Positions 41,896 through 50,375 of a DNA stretch of 64,000 nucleotides are shown one piece after another; the stretch's first letter is position 1, and each line of letters starts with the position of its first letter. A program made the position numbers and the translations under genes. Origin of the DNA: Streptomyces sp. NBC_01775. Its GTDB lineage: Bacteria > Actinomycetota > Actinomycetes > Streptomycetales > Streptomycetaceae. The stretch is taken from contig NZ_CP109104.1 in the NCBI RefSeq assembly GCF_035917675.1, forward strand, positions 3,596,001 to 3,660,000, in the 5' to 3' direction. The notes beneath the pieces were generated by a model. The model made no database searches. It worked only from the letters and a program-made list of their open reading frames with translations, and was not told where the DNA came from.

Positions 41896-44800
41896 ATGAC
41901 GCAGAAGGACGCGACCGAGGGCGGCACGGTCGAGCGGATACCTCCGCACGCCAAGCCGAGCGAGGTCATCTACGGCTCCCCCTCCAAGATCGACGACCTG
42001 GTCATCAAGCTCCTTGCCTACGCGGGTGCGTTCAAGGACGGCAACGCCAAGCTCGATGACCTCTCCCTGCTGGACTGGACGGGCGCCGGCTCGGAAGGCT
42101 TCATGGACGCCACCAAGAAGCTGCCCCGTGAGCTGGACTCGGCCCACAGCTACTTCACCTCCGCCGCCAACGCCCTGGACGCCTACGCCGACAAGCTGCG
42201 CTCGGTCCACAGACGGCTCAAGCCGATCATCGAGGACGCGGACGCCGCCCGGGCGGCGTCCAAGACGTACTGGGAGGACTACACCGCCTACAGCAAGGCC
42301 GTGGACGCCAAGGCGGACCCGCTGCCCAAGCGCCCCCCGGACGACGACCCGGGCATCGCCGCACTGGAATCCTGCTACGCGCGGCTCGACAAGCTGGAGA
42401 GCGAACTCGACGGCGTCATCGAAACCTCGAAGCGCAAGCTGGAGAAGGCCGCGGAGAAGGCTCCGGACAAGCCCAAGGGCTGGAAGGGCTGGAAGCAGCA
42501 CGGCAAGGACTACCTCAGCGGCGCGGGCGAGAGCCTACTGGGCATGTACGAGGGGTTCGATGACCTGGTCAACGGCGGCCCCGGCGGTGCCGGCCTCCAA
42601 CTGGCGGGAACGGCCGACGGCGCCGCCTACGCCGCCGCGCACCCCAAGGAGTTCGCCAAAGCGGTCACCAACTGGGAGGAATGGCAGCGCAACCCCTCCC
42701 GCGCGGCCGGGCAGCTCACCCCCGAACTTCTCCTCGCCCTGGCCTCCGGCGGCGCCGGCGCCCTGCGCAAAGGCGCCTCCGCCGCGAAGAACGCCGCCCA
42801 GCGCCTCGCCGGACGAGAAAGGGCCCTGCGTCGCGACGGCAGCGCCCGCGACCGCGTCGACGACGGCCCGGCGAATCCCGACACCTGCAAGGGCGACAAG
42901 TGCGAGGCCGGCGACCCGGTAGACGTCACCACCGGCGAGATGCTCATGTCCGCCACCGATGCCGACCTCCCGGGCGCCCTGCCCCTCACGCTGACCCGGG
43001 ACTTCGTCTCCGGCCACACCTGCGGCGGCTGGTTCGGGCCCACGTGGGCGGGCACTCTCGACCAGCGCCTCGAACTCGACGACCAGGGCGTCGTCTACGT
43101 CGCCGACGACGGCATGCTCCTCACCTACCCCGTCCCGCGGCGGGAGGAGCCCACTCTCCCGCGCTCCGGCCCGCGTTGGCCGCTGTGCTGGGACGGCAAG
43201 CCCGACGGCACGATGACGATCACCCAGCCGGAGCGGAATCGTACCCTCCACTTCGCGCCGCTGCCGATGGCCGGCCGGGAGCTTCCTCTCCGGGCGATCA
43301 CCGACCGCACGGGCGAAGGCGACCGCGTCACCTTCACCTACGACGAGCAGGGCACGCCCACCCGGGTCACCCACTCCGGCGGCTACCGCATCGCCGTCGA
43401 CACCGACCCCGCCCTGCACCGCGTCACCGCCCTGCGCCTCCTGCACGGCGACCAGCAGCAGCACAGCACCAAGCTCATCTCCTACGGCTACGACCAGGCT
43501 GGCGACCTCACCGAGGTCATCAACTCCACCGGCCTGCCCCTGCGCTACCGCTACGACGACCAGCACCGCATCACCTCCTGGACCGACCGCAACAACACCT
43601 CCTTCGCCTACGTCTACGACCACAGGGGCCGCGTCCTGCGCACCGTCGGCCCGGACGGGATGATGTCCGGCCGCTTCCACTACGACCAGGCAGCCCGCAC
43701 CACGCGTTACACCAACTCCCTCGGCCGCACGACGGCATACGTCTACAACGAGGCCCGCAAGGTCACCGCCGAGACGGACCCCCTCGGCAACACCACTCAC
43801 ACGGAGTGGGACGAAACAAACCGTCTCCGAACGGCCGTCACCGACCCCCTGGGCCACACCACCCGCTACACCTACGACGACGAGGGTCGGCTCACCGCGG
43901 TGGAGGGGCCCGACGGCAGGGTGACCGAGGCCGTCTACGACGACTGGGGCCTCCCCGTGGAGGTCCACGAGGCGAACGGCGCGGTGTGGCGCCACACCTA
44001 CGACGAGCGCGGGGCGCGGACCTCCACGACCGACCCGTACGAGGCCACGACGCGCTACACCTACGACGCACACGGCCACCTCGCGACGATCTGTGACCCG
44101 CTCGGTCACACCACCCAGGTCACCACGGACGCGGCGGGCCTCCCCGCCACCGTCACCGACCCGCTGGGCCACACCACGACCGTCCGCCGCGGACCGCACG
44201 GCCACGTGAGCGCCCTCACCGACGCCCTCGGCCGCACCACCCGTCACGGCTGGACCATCGAAGGCAGACCCGCCTGGCGCGAGACCCCGGACGGCGCCCG
44301 CGAGGAATGGAAGTGGGACGCCGAAGGCAACCTCGCCCAACACACCGATCAATCCGGCCACACCACCACCTACACCCACTCTCACTTCGACCTGCCCGTC
44401 ACCCGCACCGACCCCGACGGCGCGAACTACGCCTTCACCTACGACACCGAGCTGCACCTCACCCGGGTCACCAACGCACAGGGCCTTGAATGGCGCTATG
44501 AGTACGACGCGGCCGGCCGTCTGACCTCGGAAACGGACTTCAACGGCGCGACCTTCGCGTATGAACGCGACGCGGTCGGCGGGCTGCTCGCCCGGACGAA
44601 CGCACTGGGCGAAACGCTGCGCTACACGCGGGATGCGGCAGGCCGCATGGTCACTCAGTGTGATGAGTCGACCGGCGAAGAGACGACGTTCACCTACGAC
44701 GCGGGCGGCGCCCTCGCCCACGCGGCGAACGCGACAGCTCAGTTGACGTGTGAGTACGACCTGTTGGGCCGCTTGCTGGTCGAGACGGTCAACGGCCGCA

Positions 44801-46290
44801 CGACCACGTACGGCTACGACGCGACCGGCAACCGCACCCACCGCACCACCCCCTCCGGCCTGACCTCCACCTGGGCCTACGACCCGGCCGGTCTCCCCGC
44901 AACCCTGACCACGGCCGGCCACACCCTCACCTTCGGCCACGACGCGGCAGGCCGCGAGACCCGGCGCGCCCTCGCCGACCTCACTCTCTCCCAGCGCTGG
45001 GACGCCGCCGACCGCCTCACCGCCCAGACCCTCACCTCATCGGCCCCCGACCCCCTCCAGCACCGCACCTACACCTACCGCCCCGACGGCCACGTCACCG
45101 AGATCCGCGAACTCACCGCCGGCACCCGCCACTACGCCCTCGACCCCGTCGGCCGCGTCACCAAAGTCCAGGCCCACGGCTGGACCGAGACCTACGCCTA
45201 CGACACCGCCGGCAACCAGTCCCACGCCGAAGCACCGGGCCACCCGTCGCCCGGCGAACGCGAACACCAGGGCACCCTCATCCGCCGCGCCGGCCGCACC
45301 ACCTACGAACACGACACCGCCGGCCGCCTGACCCGCAAGACCCGCACCCTCCTCAACGGCCGGCTCCGCACCTGGACCTACGCCTGGAACGCCCAGGACC
45401 GCCTGACCTCCGTCACCACCCCCACCGGCCAGGCGTGGTATTACACCTACGACCCCCTGGGACGCCGCCTCACCAAGTCCGGCCCCGACGGACCCGCCCT
45501 CACCTTCGCGTGGGACGGGACACGCCTCGCCGAGCAGAGCACTCGCGACGGCACGGCGACAACGTGGGACCACGCCCCGGGAACCCACCGCCCCCTGGCC
45601 CAGACCGACCGCGAACCGGGCAGCACACGCTTCCACGCGATCCTCACCGACCTCACCGGCACCCCCACCGAACTGGTGGCGCCCTCCGGCGAGGTGGTCC
45701 GGCAGCACCGGACCACGCTCTGGGGCACCCCCCTCCCCTCCCCCTCGGGCGCCCTCGACTGCCCCCTCCGCTTCCCCGGCCAGTACGCCGACCCCGAAAC
45801 CGGCCTGCACTACAACTACTTCCGCTACTACGACCCGGAAACCGCCCGGTTCCTCACCCCGGACCCCCTGGGCCTCGCACCCGCGCCGGACCACCATGCG
45901 TACGTGGCGAATCCGCACGCGGAAATCGATCCGCTCGGACTTGCCGGATGCAAGGAAAAACCCAAGCTGAGCGACCGCAATCCCATTCCCAACAAAAAGC
46001 TCCGCCACGAATATGAAGAGGTCCTCGCGGGACGGGGCACACAACGCCCCGGCGACGCACCCGACGGGCTGGACTACTATTCGGCGGACAAACTGCCGCC
46101 CAAACAGCAGGCGCAGTGGAAGGATTCGGCTATCTACGACGTACCCGGCACACCGCACCGCGTGCTGAAACGCCCGGACGGGTTGATCGGATACGTCTGG
46201 AACCACGATTATTCCAAGCCCCGGCTGTTCCCCGCGCCCTGGTACAAAGACGGAGGAGACGTACCCAAGCTTCCCAAGGAGCAGCGTTGA
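41896..46290 (+). CDS. Rhs/YD-repeat polymorphic toxin with barnase-like C-terminus
   Basis: A 1464-residue protein. Residues 1-110 are a helical WXG-like export domain; about 338 marks DUF6531 (GDPVDVTTGEMLMSATDADLP); then more than 20 YD repeats (TYDDEGRL type) form the Rhs shell up to the core end RYYDPETARFLTPDPLGL and IDPLGLAG near 1345. The last about 115 residues are the toxin tip. WKDSAIYDVPG, HRVLKRPDG and WNHDYSKP line up with the barnase catalytic stretches (W-R-E, D-R-I-L, D-H-Y). TCGGAGG lies before the ATG. G+C visibly falls in the tip. The next gene overlaps by 4 bases and encodes a barstar domain. Confidence 0.9.
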   Translation: MTQKDATEGGTVERIPPHAKPSEVIYGSPSKIDDLVIKLLAYAGAFKDGNAKLDDLSLLDWTGAGSEGFMDATKKLPRELDSAHSYFTSAANALDAYADKLRSVHRRLKPIIEDADAARAASKTYWEDYTAYSKAVDAKADPLPKRPPDDDPGIAALESCYARLDKLESELDGVIETSKRKLEKAAEKAPDKPKGWKGWKQHGKDYLSGAGESLLGMYEGFDDLVNGGPGGAGLQLAGTADGAAYAAAHPKEFAKAVTNWEEWQRNPSRAAGQLTPELLLALASGGAGALRKGASAAKNAAQRLAGRERALRRDGSARDRVDDGPANPDTCKGDKCEAGDPVDVTTGEMLMSATDADLPGALPLTLTRDFVSGHTCGGWFGPTWAGTLDQRLELDDQGVVYVADDGMLLTYPVPRREEPTLPRSGPRWPLCWDGKPDGTMTITQPERNRTLHFAPLPMAGRELPLRAITDRTGEGDRVTFTYDEQGTPTRVTHSGGYRIAVDTDPALHRVTALRLLHGDQQQHSTKLISYGYDQAGDLTEVINSTGLPLRYRYDDQHRITSWTDRNNTSFAYVYDHRGRVLRTVGPDGMMSGRFHYDQAARTTRYTNSLGRTTAYVYNEARKVTAETDPLGNTTHTEWDETNRLRTAVTDPLGHTTRYTYDDEGRLTAVEGPDGRVTEAVYDDWGLPVEVHEANGAVWRHTYDERGARTSTTDPYEATTRYTYDAHGHLATICDPLGHTTQVTTDAAGLPATVTDPLGHTTTVRRGPHGHVSALTDALGRTTRHGWTIEGRPAWRETPDGAREEWKWDAEGNLAQHTDQSGHTTTYTHSHFDLPVTRTDPDGANYAFTYDTELHLTRVTNAQGLEWRYEYDAAGRLTSETDFNGATFAYERDAVGGLLARTNALGETLRYTRDAAGRMVTQCDESTGEETTFTYDAGGALAHAANATAQLTCEYDLLGRLLVETVNGRTTTYGYDATGNRTHRTTPSGLTSTWAYDPAGLPATLTTAGHTLTFGHDAAGRETRRALADLTLSQRWDAADRLTAQTLTSSAPDPLQHRTYTYRPDGHVTEIRELTAGTRHYALDPVGRVTKVQAHGWTETYAYDTAGNQSHAEAPGHPSPGEREHQGTLIRRAGRTTYEHDTAGRLTRKTRTLLNGRLRTWTYAWNAQDRLTSVTTPTGQAWYYTYDPLGRRLTKSGPDGPALTFAWDGTRLAEQSTRDGTATTWDHAPGTHRPLAQTDREPGSTRFHAILTDLTGTPTELVAPSGEVVRQHRTTLWGTPLPSPSGALDCPLRFPGQYADPETGLHYNYFRYYDPETARFLTPDPLGLAPAPDHHAYVANPHAEIDPLGLAGCKEKPKLSDRNPIPNKKLRHEYEEVLAGRGTQRPGDAPDGLDYYSADKLPPKQQAQWKDSAIYDVPGTPHRVLKRPDGLIGYVWNHDYSKPRLFPAPWYKDGGDVPKLPKEQR

Positions 46291-47018
46291 GCACCCAGCA
46301 CGCCGCGTACGTCCTGCACTCCGAGGATCTGGAAAGCGACCTGTACGCGATCCAGGCGGTGGCGGGTTTCTTCGGGAGCGAGGACGAGCATTCCACCTTC
46401 CGCGCAACGCGCTGCGCGCGCTTGACGGAACCTCCGGTCCCCTCCGCCCACGAAGCGCTGGAACTGCGCGTCCTCGACCGGACCGGTCAGCCCGTCGCCG
46501 CTTATACCATCGGTGGCGCGGAAATCGCCGAAGAGGCGGAACACGACGGTCTGGTCGACCTCCGCGTCACGGGATATCTGTGGGACACCCCCCGCGCCGG
46601 GACGGATGAGATCTGGGCCCTGTGGCGGCAGTCCGGCGGCCTCGGGCGCGGTGCTTGGTCCGGTTTCTCCGAAGAGGGGAGAGAAGCCTGGATCGATGCG
46701 GCCAGGCTCTGCTCCGTCTGGCGATTCCCGCACCCCGTGGCGGCGGATTCAACCGGTGAGTTCGAGCTCGACGGCAGCCATGTCACCGACCCCGCGGGCC
46801 TCTACTGCGCCCTGGGCGAAGCGTTGAACGGCCCCGGAGGCTACTACGGCGCCTCGTTGGACGCCCTCAAGGACTGCCTGCGCGGTGACTTCGGCCCGGT
46901 GGCCCCCTTCACCCTCACCTGGCACCATTCCGCCACGGCCCGTACCCACGTCCCCGAGACCCTGGACAGAGTCCTGCGCGCCCTGCACGCGGCCGGGGTG
47001 ACGACGCTTCTGCGCTGA
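46287..47018 (+). CDS. Barstar-domain immunity protein
   Basis: A 243-residue protein. I chose TTG 46287 because AAGGAG lies 6 bases upstream and the start overlaps the Rhs stop (TTGA). The C-terminal 90 residues match barstar: LDGSHVTDPAGLYCALGEAL, then YYGASLDALKDCL, which corresponds to the barstar YYGENLDALWDCL segment including both key aspartates (the tryptophan is lysine here), and PFTLTWHHS. The N-terminal 150 residues form an extra domain I do not recognise. It should bind and inhibit the RNase tip of the upstream toxin. Confidence 0.88.
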   Translation: MSTQHAAYVLHSEDLESDLYAIQAVAGFFGSEDEHSTFRATRCARLTEPPVPSAHEALELRVLDRTGQPVAAYTIGGAEIAEEAEHDGLVDLRVTGYLWDTPRAGTDEIWALWRQSGGLGRGAWSGFSEEGREAWIDAARLCSVWRFPHPVAADSTGEFELDGSHVTDPAGLYCALGEALNGPGGYYGASLDALKDCLRGDFGPVAPFTLTWHHSATARTHVPETLDRVLRALHAAGVTTLLR

Positions 47019-47064
47019 CCCCCGGGCTTTCCGTACGCGGGTGCCGGCCCGGGGCAAGGCTCAG

Positions 47065-47091
47065 GGGCGGGAGGATCCGGTTCTCCCGCCC
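47065..47091. terminator. Stem-loop between convergent genes
   Basis: GGGCGGGAG and CTCCCGCCC form a perfect 9-base-pair stem with a 9-base loop, between the immunity gene and the convergent deoA gene. It probably ends transcription from both sides. Confidence 0.7.
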
Positions 47092-47101
47092 GTGCGGCAG
47101 G

Positions 47102-48394
47102 TTATCGAGGACTGACGGCGTTGCCGATGCGGTCCAGGATCAGGGGGGTCGCCGTGAAGGATTCCGACGGGCCGGTCTCGATGCCGCCCTCCAGCGCCGC
47201 CTCCGCGTAGGCGAACGCCTCCGGGGTGTCCGTGTGCAGGGTCAGCAGCGGCGCCCCCGCCGTCACCTGGTCGCCGGGGCGGGCGTGGAGTTCGATGCCC
47301 GCGCCCGCCTGGACCGGGTCCTCCTTGCGGGCGCGGCCCGCGCCCAGGCGCCAGGCGGACAGGCCGACGGCGTAGGCGTCCAGGCGGGTCAGGACGCCTG
47401 TCGACGGCGCCGGGATCACGTGGCGCTCCCGCGCCCTGGGCAGCTCCGCGTCGGCGTCACCCCCTTGGGCGGTGACCATTTTGCGCCAGGCGTCCATCGC
47501 GGAGCCGTCCGCGAGGGCCTTCGCCGGGTCGGCGTCCGGCAGGCCCGCCGCGTCCAGCATTTCGCGGGCGAGGGCGACGGTCAGCTCGACGACGTCCGCC
47601 GGGCCGCCGCCCGCCAGGACCTCCACCGACTCGCGGACTTCGAGGGCGTTGCCCGCCGTCAGGCCCAGCGGGGTGTTCATGTCCGTCAGCAGGGCGACGG
47701 TCCGTACGCCGTGGTCGGTGCCCAGCTCGACCATCGTCGCCGCCAGTTCCCTGGCATCGGCCACGTTCTTCATGAACGCGCCGGAGCCCGCCTTGACGTC
47801 CAGTACGAGCGCGCCCGTGCCCTCGGCGATCTTCTTCGACATGATCGAGGAGGCGATGAGGGGGAGGGATTCCACCGTGCCCGTCACGTCGCGCAGCGCG
47901 TACAGCCGCTTGTCGGCGGGGGCCAGGCCGTCGCCCGCCGCGCAGATGACGGAGCCCACGTCGCGCAGGACGCCCATCATCTCCGCGTTGGTCAGCGAGG
48001 CGCGCCAGCCGGGGATGGACTCCAGCTTGTCGAGGGTGCCGCCGGTGTGGCCGAGGCCGCGGCCGGAGAGCTGGGGGACGGCCGCGCCGCAGGCGGCCAC
48101 CAGCGGGGCCAGCGGCAGGGTGATCTTGTCGCCGACGCCGCCGGTGGAGTGCTTGTCGGCGGTGGGGCGCGGCAGCGCGGAGAAGTCCATGCGCTCACCG
48201 GAGGCGATCATCGCGGCTGTCCAGCGGGCGATCTCGGTGCGGTTCATGCCGTTGAGGTAGATCGCCATGGCCAGCGCCGACATCTGTTCGTCGGCCACCG
48301 CGCCGCGCGTGTAGGCGTCGATGATCCAGTCGATCTGCTCGCCGGTCAGCTCGCTGCGGTCCCGCTTGGCGCGGATGACGGAGATGGCGTCCAT
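47102..48394 (-). CDS. deoA: Thymidine phosphorylase
   Basis: A 430-residue enzyme that splits thymidine (and deoxyuridine) with phosphate into base and deoxyribose 1-phosphate. It has the DKHSTGGVGDK motif near residue 80, SGRGLGHTGGTLDKLE, MSKKIAEG and VKAGSGAFM, all hallmarks of the family. AAGGAAG precedes the ATG at 48394. It lies 78 bases after cdd on the same strand, last gene of the nucleoside operon. Its product feeds the DeoC step. Confidence 0.95.
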   Translation of the reverse strand: MDAISVIRAKRDRSELTGEQIDWIIDAYTRGAVADEQMSALAMAIYLNGMNRTEIARWTAAMIASGERMDFSALPRPTADKHSTGGVGDKITLPLAPLVAACGAAVPQLSGRGLGHTGGTLDKLESIPGWRASLTNAEMMGVLRDVGSVICAAGDGLAPADKRLYALRDVTGTVESLPLIASSIMSKKIAEGTGALVLDVKAGSGAFMKNVADARELAATMVELGTDHGVRTVALLTDMNTPLGLTAGNALEVRESVEVLAGGGPADVVELTVALAREMLDAAGLPDADPAKALADGSAMDAWRKMVTAQGGDADAELPRARERHVIPAPSTGVLTRLDAYAVGLSAWRLGAGRARKEDPVQAGAGIELHARPGDQVTAGAPLLTLHTDTPEAFAYAEAALEGGIETGPSESFTATPLILDRIGNAVSPR

Positions 48395-48472
48395 GGTGTC
48401 TTCCTTTCAGCGGTAGCGCGGGTGCCGCCCAGTGGGGCGGACGTGCGCGCCCGGCGCGACGCCGCGTCGCGT

Positions 48473-48865
48473 TCAGCGCGGCAGTTGTTCGGGGCCGAAC
48501 GCCTCGGTGAGCAGTTCGGCCAGCGGGCGTACCCCGGAGGGCGCCTCGATGAGCAGTTCCGGCCCGCCGTGTTCCCACAGCAGCTGGCGGCAGCGCCCGC
48601 AGGGGGCGACGACCCGGCCGTCGCCGCCGACGCAGGTGAAGGCCGTCAGCCGGCCGCCGCCGGTGGCGAACAGGGCGGAGACCAGGCCGCATTCGGCGCA
48701 CAGGCCGAGCCCGTAGGAGGCGTTCTCCACGTTGCAGCCGGTGACGGTGCGCCCGTCGTCGACCAGCGCGGCGGCACCGACCGGGAAGCCCGAGTAGGGC
48801 GCGTAGGCCAGGGTGAGGGCCTCTTGTGCCTGGGCCCGCAGGGCCTCCCAGTCGGGCTCGGCCAT
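48473..48865 (-). CDS. cdd: Cytidine deaminase
   Basis: A 130-residue tetrameric-type cytidine deaminase that turns cytidine and deoxycytidine into uridine forms. Zinc-binding motifs CAECGLVSAL and PCGRCRQLL are present, with VTGCNVENASYG. I chose ATG 48865, with AGGTG upstream; GTG 48877 is an alternative. The left end of an intact TnpB element begins about 28 bases upstream, so cdd and deoA may have lost their original promoter or are driven from within or beyond the element. Confidence 0.94.
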   Translation of the reverse strand: MAEPDWEALRAQAQEALTLAYAPYSGFPVGAAALVDDGRTVTGCNVENASYGLGLCAECGLVSALFATGGGRLTAFTCVGGDGRVVAPCGRCRQLLWEHGGPELLIEAPSGVRPLAELLTEAFGPEQLPR

Positions 48866-48892
48866 GTTCACGTTCACCTGATTTCTTCGAGG

Positions 48893-50357
48893 ATGCCCCG
48901 TCCTTTAGTGCGGGGAGGAATCGGACTCCTGCCGAGCAGCGTAGGGGAAGCCCGGTCGCCGTCAGGGCAATCCGGCGTGTGTCCCGAGCGGTGGCGAGGC
49001 AGCCCATAACGATCGCGAGCTCTCAACTGTCAGTCCTCCCGGCTAGGTTGGTGTTCATGGCGACGCGAGCACAAATGGGCGAGGGTGCCGGGCATGCCCG
49101 GTGGACCTTCCGTCTGCGTGTGTCGTCGACCGCGCTTGCCGCGCTGATGGGCGAGTGGGACCGGTGCCGGTGGATCTGGAACGAGTGCTGCGCCAAGTCC
49201 AGGCAGACGCATCTGTGGAACAGGCAGCGGCCGGAGGGCGTCGATAAGCAGACGTGCGGCCCGGCGCAGCTGGACAGGATGCTGAGCGAGGCTCGCGCCG
49301 CGAACACCTGGCTGCGTGAGGGCAGTTCGGTTGTGCAGCAGCAGTTGATCCGCGACTTCGCCAGGTCCCGCGCCAAGGCCCAGAAGGACATCACCGACCG
49401 GCTGCCGGTGCGGCAGCGCGCCGGAATGCCGAAGTACAAGAAGAAGCGCGAAGCGCGGCCGTCCCTGAACTACACCAGGCGCGGCTTCCGTCTCAAGGGC
49501 GGCCGTCTGCACCTGGCGGGCGGCATCGTCTTGACGCCTGTGTGGTCGCGGGAGCTTCCGGCTGCCCCGTCCAGCGTGCGTGTCTATCAGGACAGCATCG
49601 GTCATTGGTACTGCTCGTTCGTCGTCCCTGCCGAGACTCAGCCGCTCCCTGAGACGGGTGCGGTGATCGGTATCGACTGGGGCGTGAAGGAGACTGCGAC
49701 CACCACCAGCGAGGACCACGACCTTCCCCACACCCAGCACGGAAAGAAGGCGGCGGCGGGGCTCGCCCGCTACCAGCGGATGATGAAGCGCCGTGAGCCG
49801 AAGCGGGGGAAGCCCGGATCGAAGGGATACCGCCGGGCGAGGAAGCTGACGGCGAAGCTGTACAAGAAGACCGCCCGGCAACGCCAGGATATCGGGCGCA
49901 AGTGGGCCAAGTCCGTGGTCCGCGACCATGATGCCCTGGCTGTCGAGGACTTCAGGCCGAAATTCCTCGCGAAGTCCACCATGGCCAGGAAGACCGCTGA
50001 CGCTGCCATCAGCGCGACGAAGACGGCCCTGGTCGAGATGGGCCGCAAGCACGGCAGGGCCGTGCATCTGGTCCACCCCGCGCACACCACGATGGACTGT
50101 GCGCAGTGCGGAGCGAGAACCAAGCACGCACTACCACTTTCCGAGAGAACGTATGCCTGCACCGCGTGCGGAGCCGTATCCCCCAGGGACAAGAACTCCG
50201 CCCGCGTGATGCTGGTCCGGGCTGGTCTCAACCCGGCTGGTGCTGATCGTGGAAGTCCAGGCGGGGCGCAGCCCCCTCTGGCAGCGTGAGCCAGAAATCC
50301 CCACATCAGCCCTGAAGAGTGAGGAACCCCCTCCCTTCAGGGAGGGGAGGATTCAAG
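48893..50357 (+). mobile_element. TnpB element (IS605 type), copy 2, intact
   Basis: The left end (48893-48940) has a CCCCG/CGGGG hairpin and AGGAATCGGACTCCTG, shared with copy 1. The right end (50320-50357) has CCCCTCCC-TTCA-GGGAGGGG and the terminal TCAAG. It carries only tnpB, no tnpA, and lies in opposite orientation between the nucleoside importer genes and cdd. Confidence 0.8.
49057..50289 (+). CDS. tnpB: TnpB RNA-guided DNA nuclease
   Basis: A 410-residue protein with complete TnpB architecture: N-terminal wedge and helical part (WTFRLRVSST; RWIWNECCAKSRQTH), KKKREARPSLNYTRRGFRLK, then RuvC with D in IGIDWGVKETATTT, E in LAVEDFRPKF, and D in SPRDKNSARV. The zinc ribbon is CAQCGARTKH and CTACGAVS. 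All catalytic residues are present, so it should be an active nuclease guided by an RNA made from its 3' end. I chose ATG 49057; the longer open frame is non-coding. Only distantly related to copy 1. Confidence 0.9.
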   Translation: MATRAQMGEGAGHARWTFRLRVSSTALAALMGEWDRCRWIWNECCAKSRQTHLWNRQRPEGVDKQTCGPAQLDRMLSEARAANTWLREGSSVVQQQLIRDFARSRAKAQKDITDRLPVRQRAGMPKYKKKREARPSLNYTRRGFRLKGGRLHLAGGIVLTPVWSRELPAAPSSVRVYQDSIGHWYCSFVVPAETQPLPETGAVIGIDWGVKETATTTSEDHDLPHTQHGKKAAAGLARYQRMMKRREPKRGKPGSKGYRRARKLTAKLYKKTARQRQDIGRKWAKSVVRDHDALAVEDFRPKFLAKSTMARKTADAAISATKTALVEMGRKHGRAVHLVHPAHTTMDCAQCGARTKHALPLSERTYACTACGAVSPRDKNSARVMLVRAGLNPAGADRGSPGGAQPPLAA

Positions 50358-50375
50358 TTCCTTCGCCTCTGCGGT
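50200..50375 (+). ncRNA. Candidate guide (omega) RNA of TnpB copy 2
   Basis: TnpB guide RNAs overlap the 3' end of the gene and the element's right end, with the guide in the DNA just beyond. By that rule the scaffold is here about 50200-50357 with the CCCCTCCC/GGGAGGGG stem, and the guide would start at 50358 (TTCCTTCGCCTCTGCGG). Limits are inferred; there is no expression evidence. Confidence 0.35.

Noticed and set aside
42535..44940. 800-codon open frame on the minus strand across the Rhs gene
   Set aside because: It is antisense to the YD repeats; its composition (long Gly, Val, Arg runs) is that of a third-position shadow in GC-rich DNA, and there is no start signal or recognisable domain.
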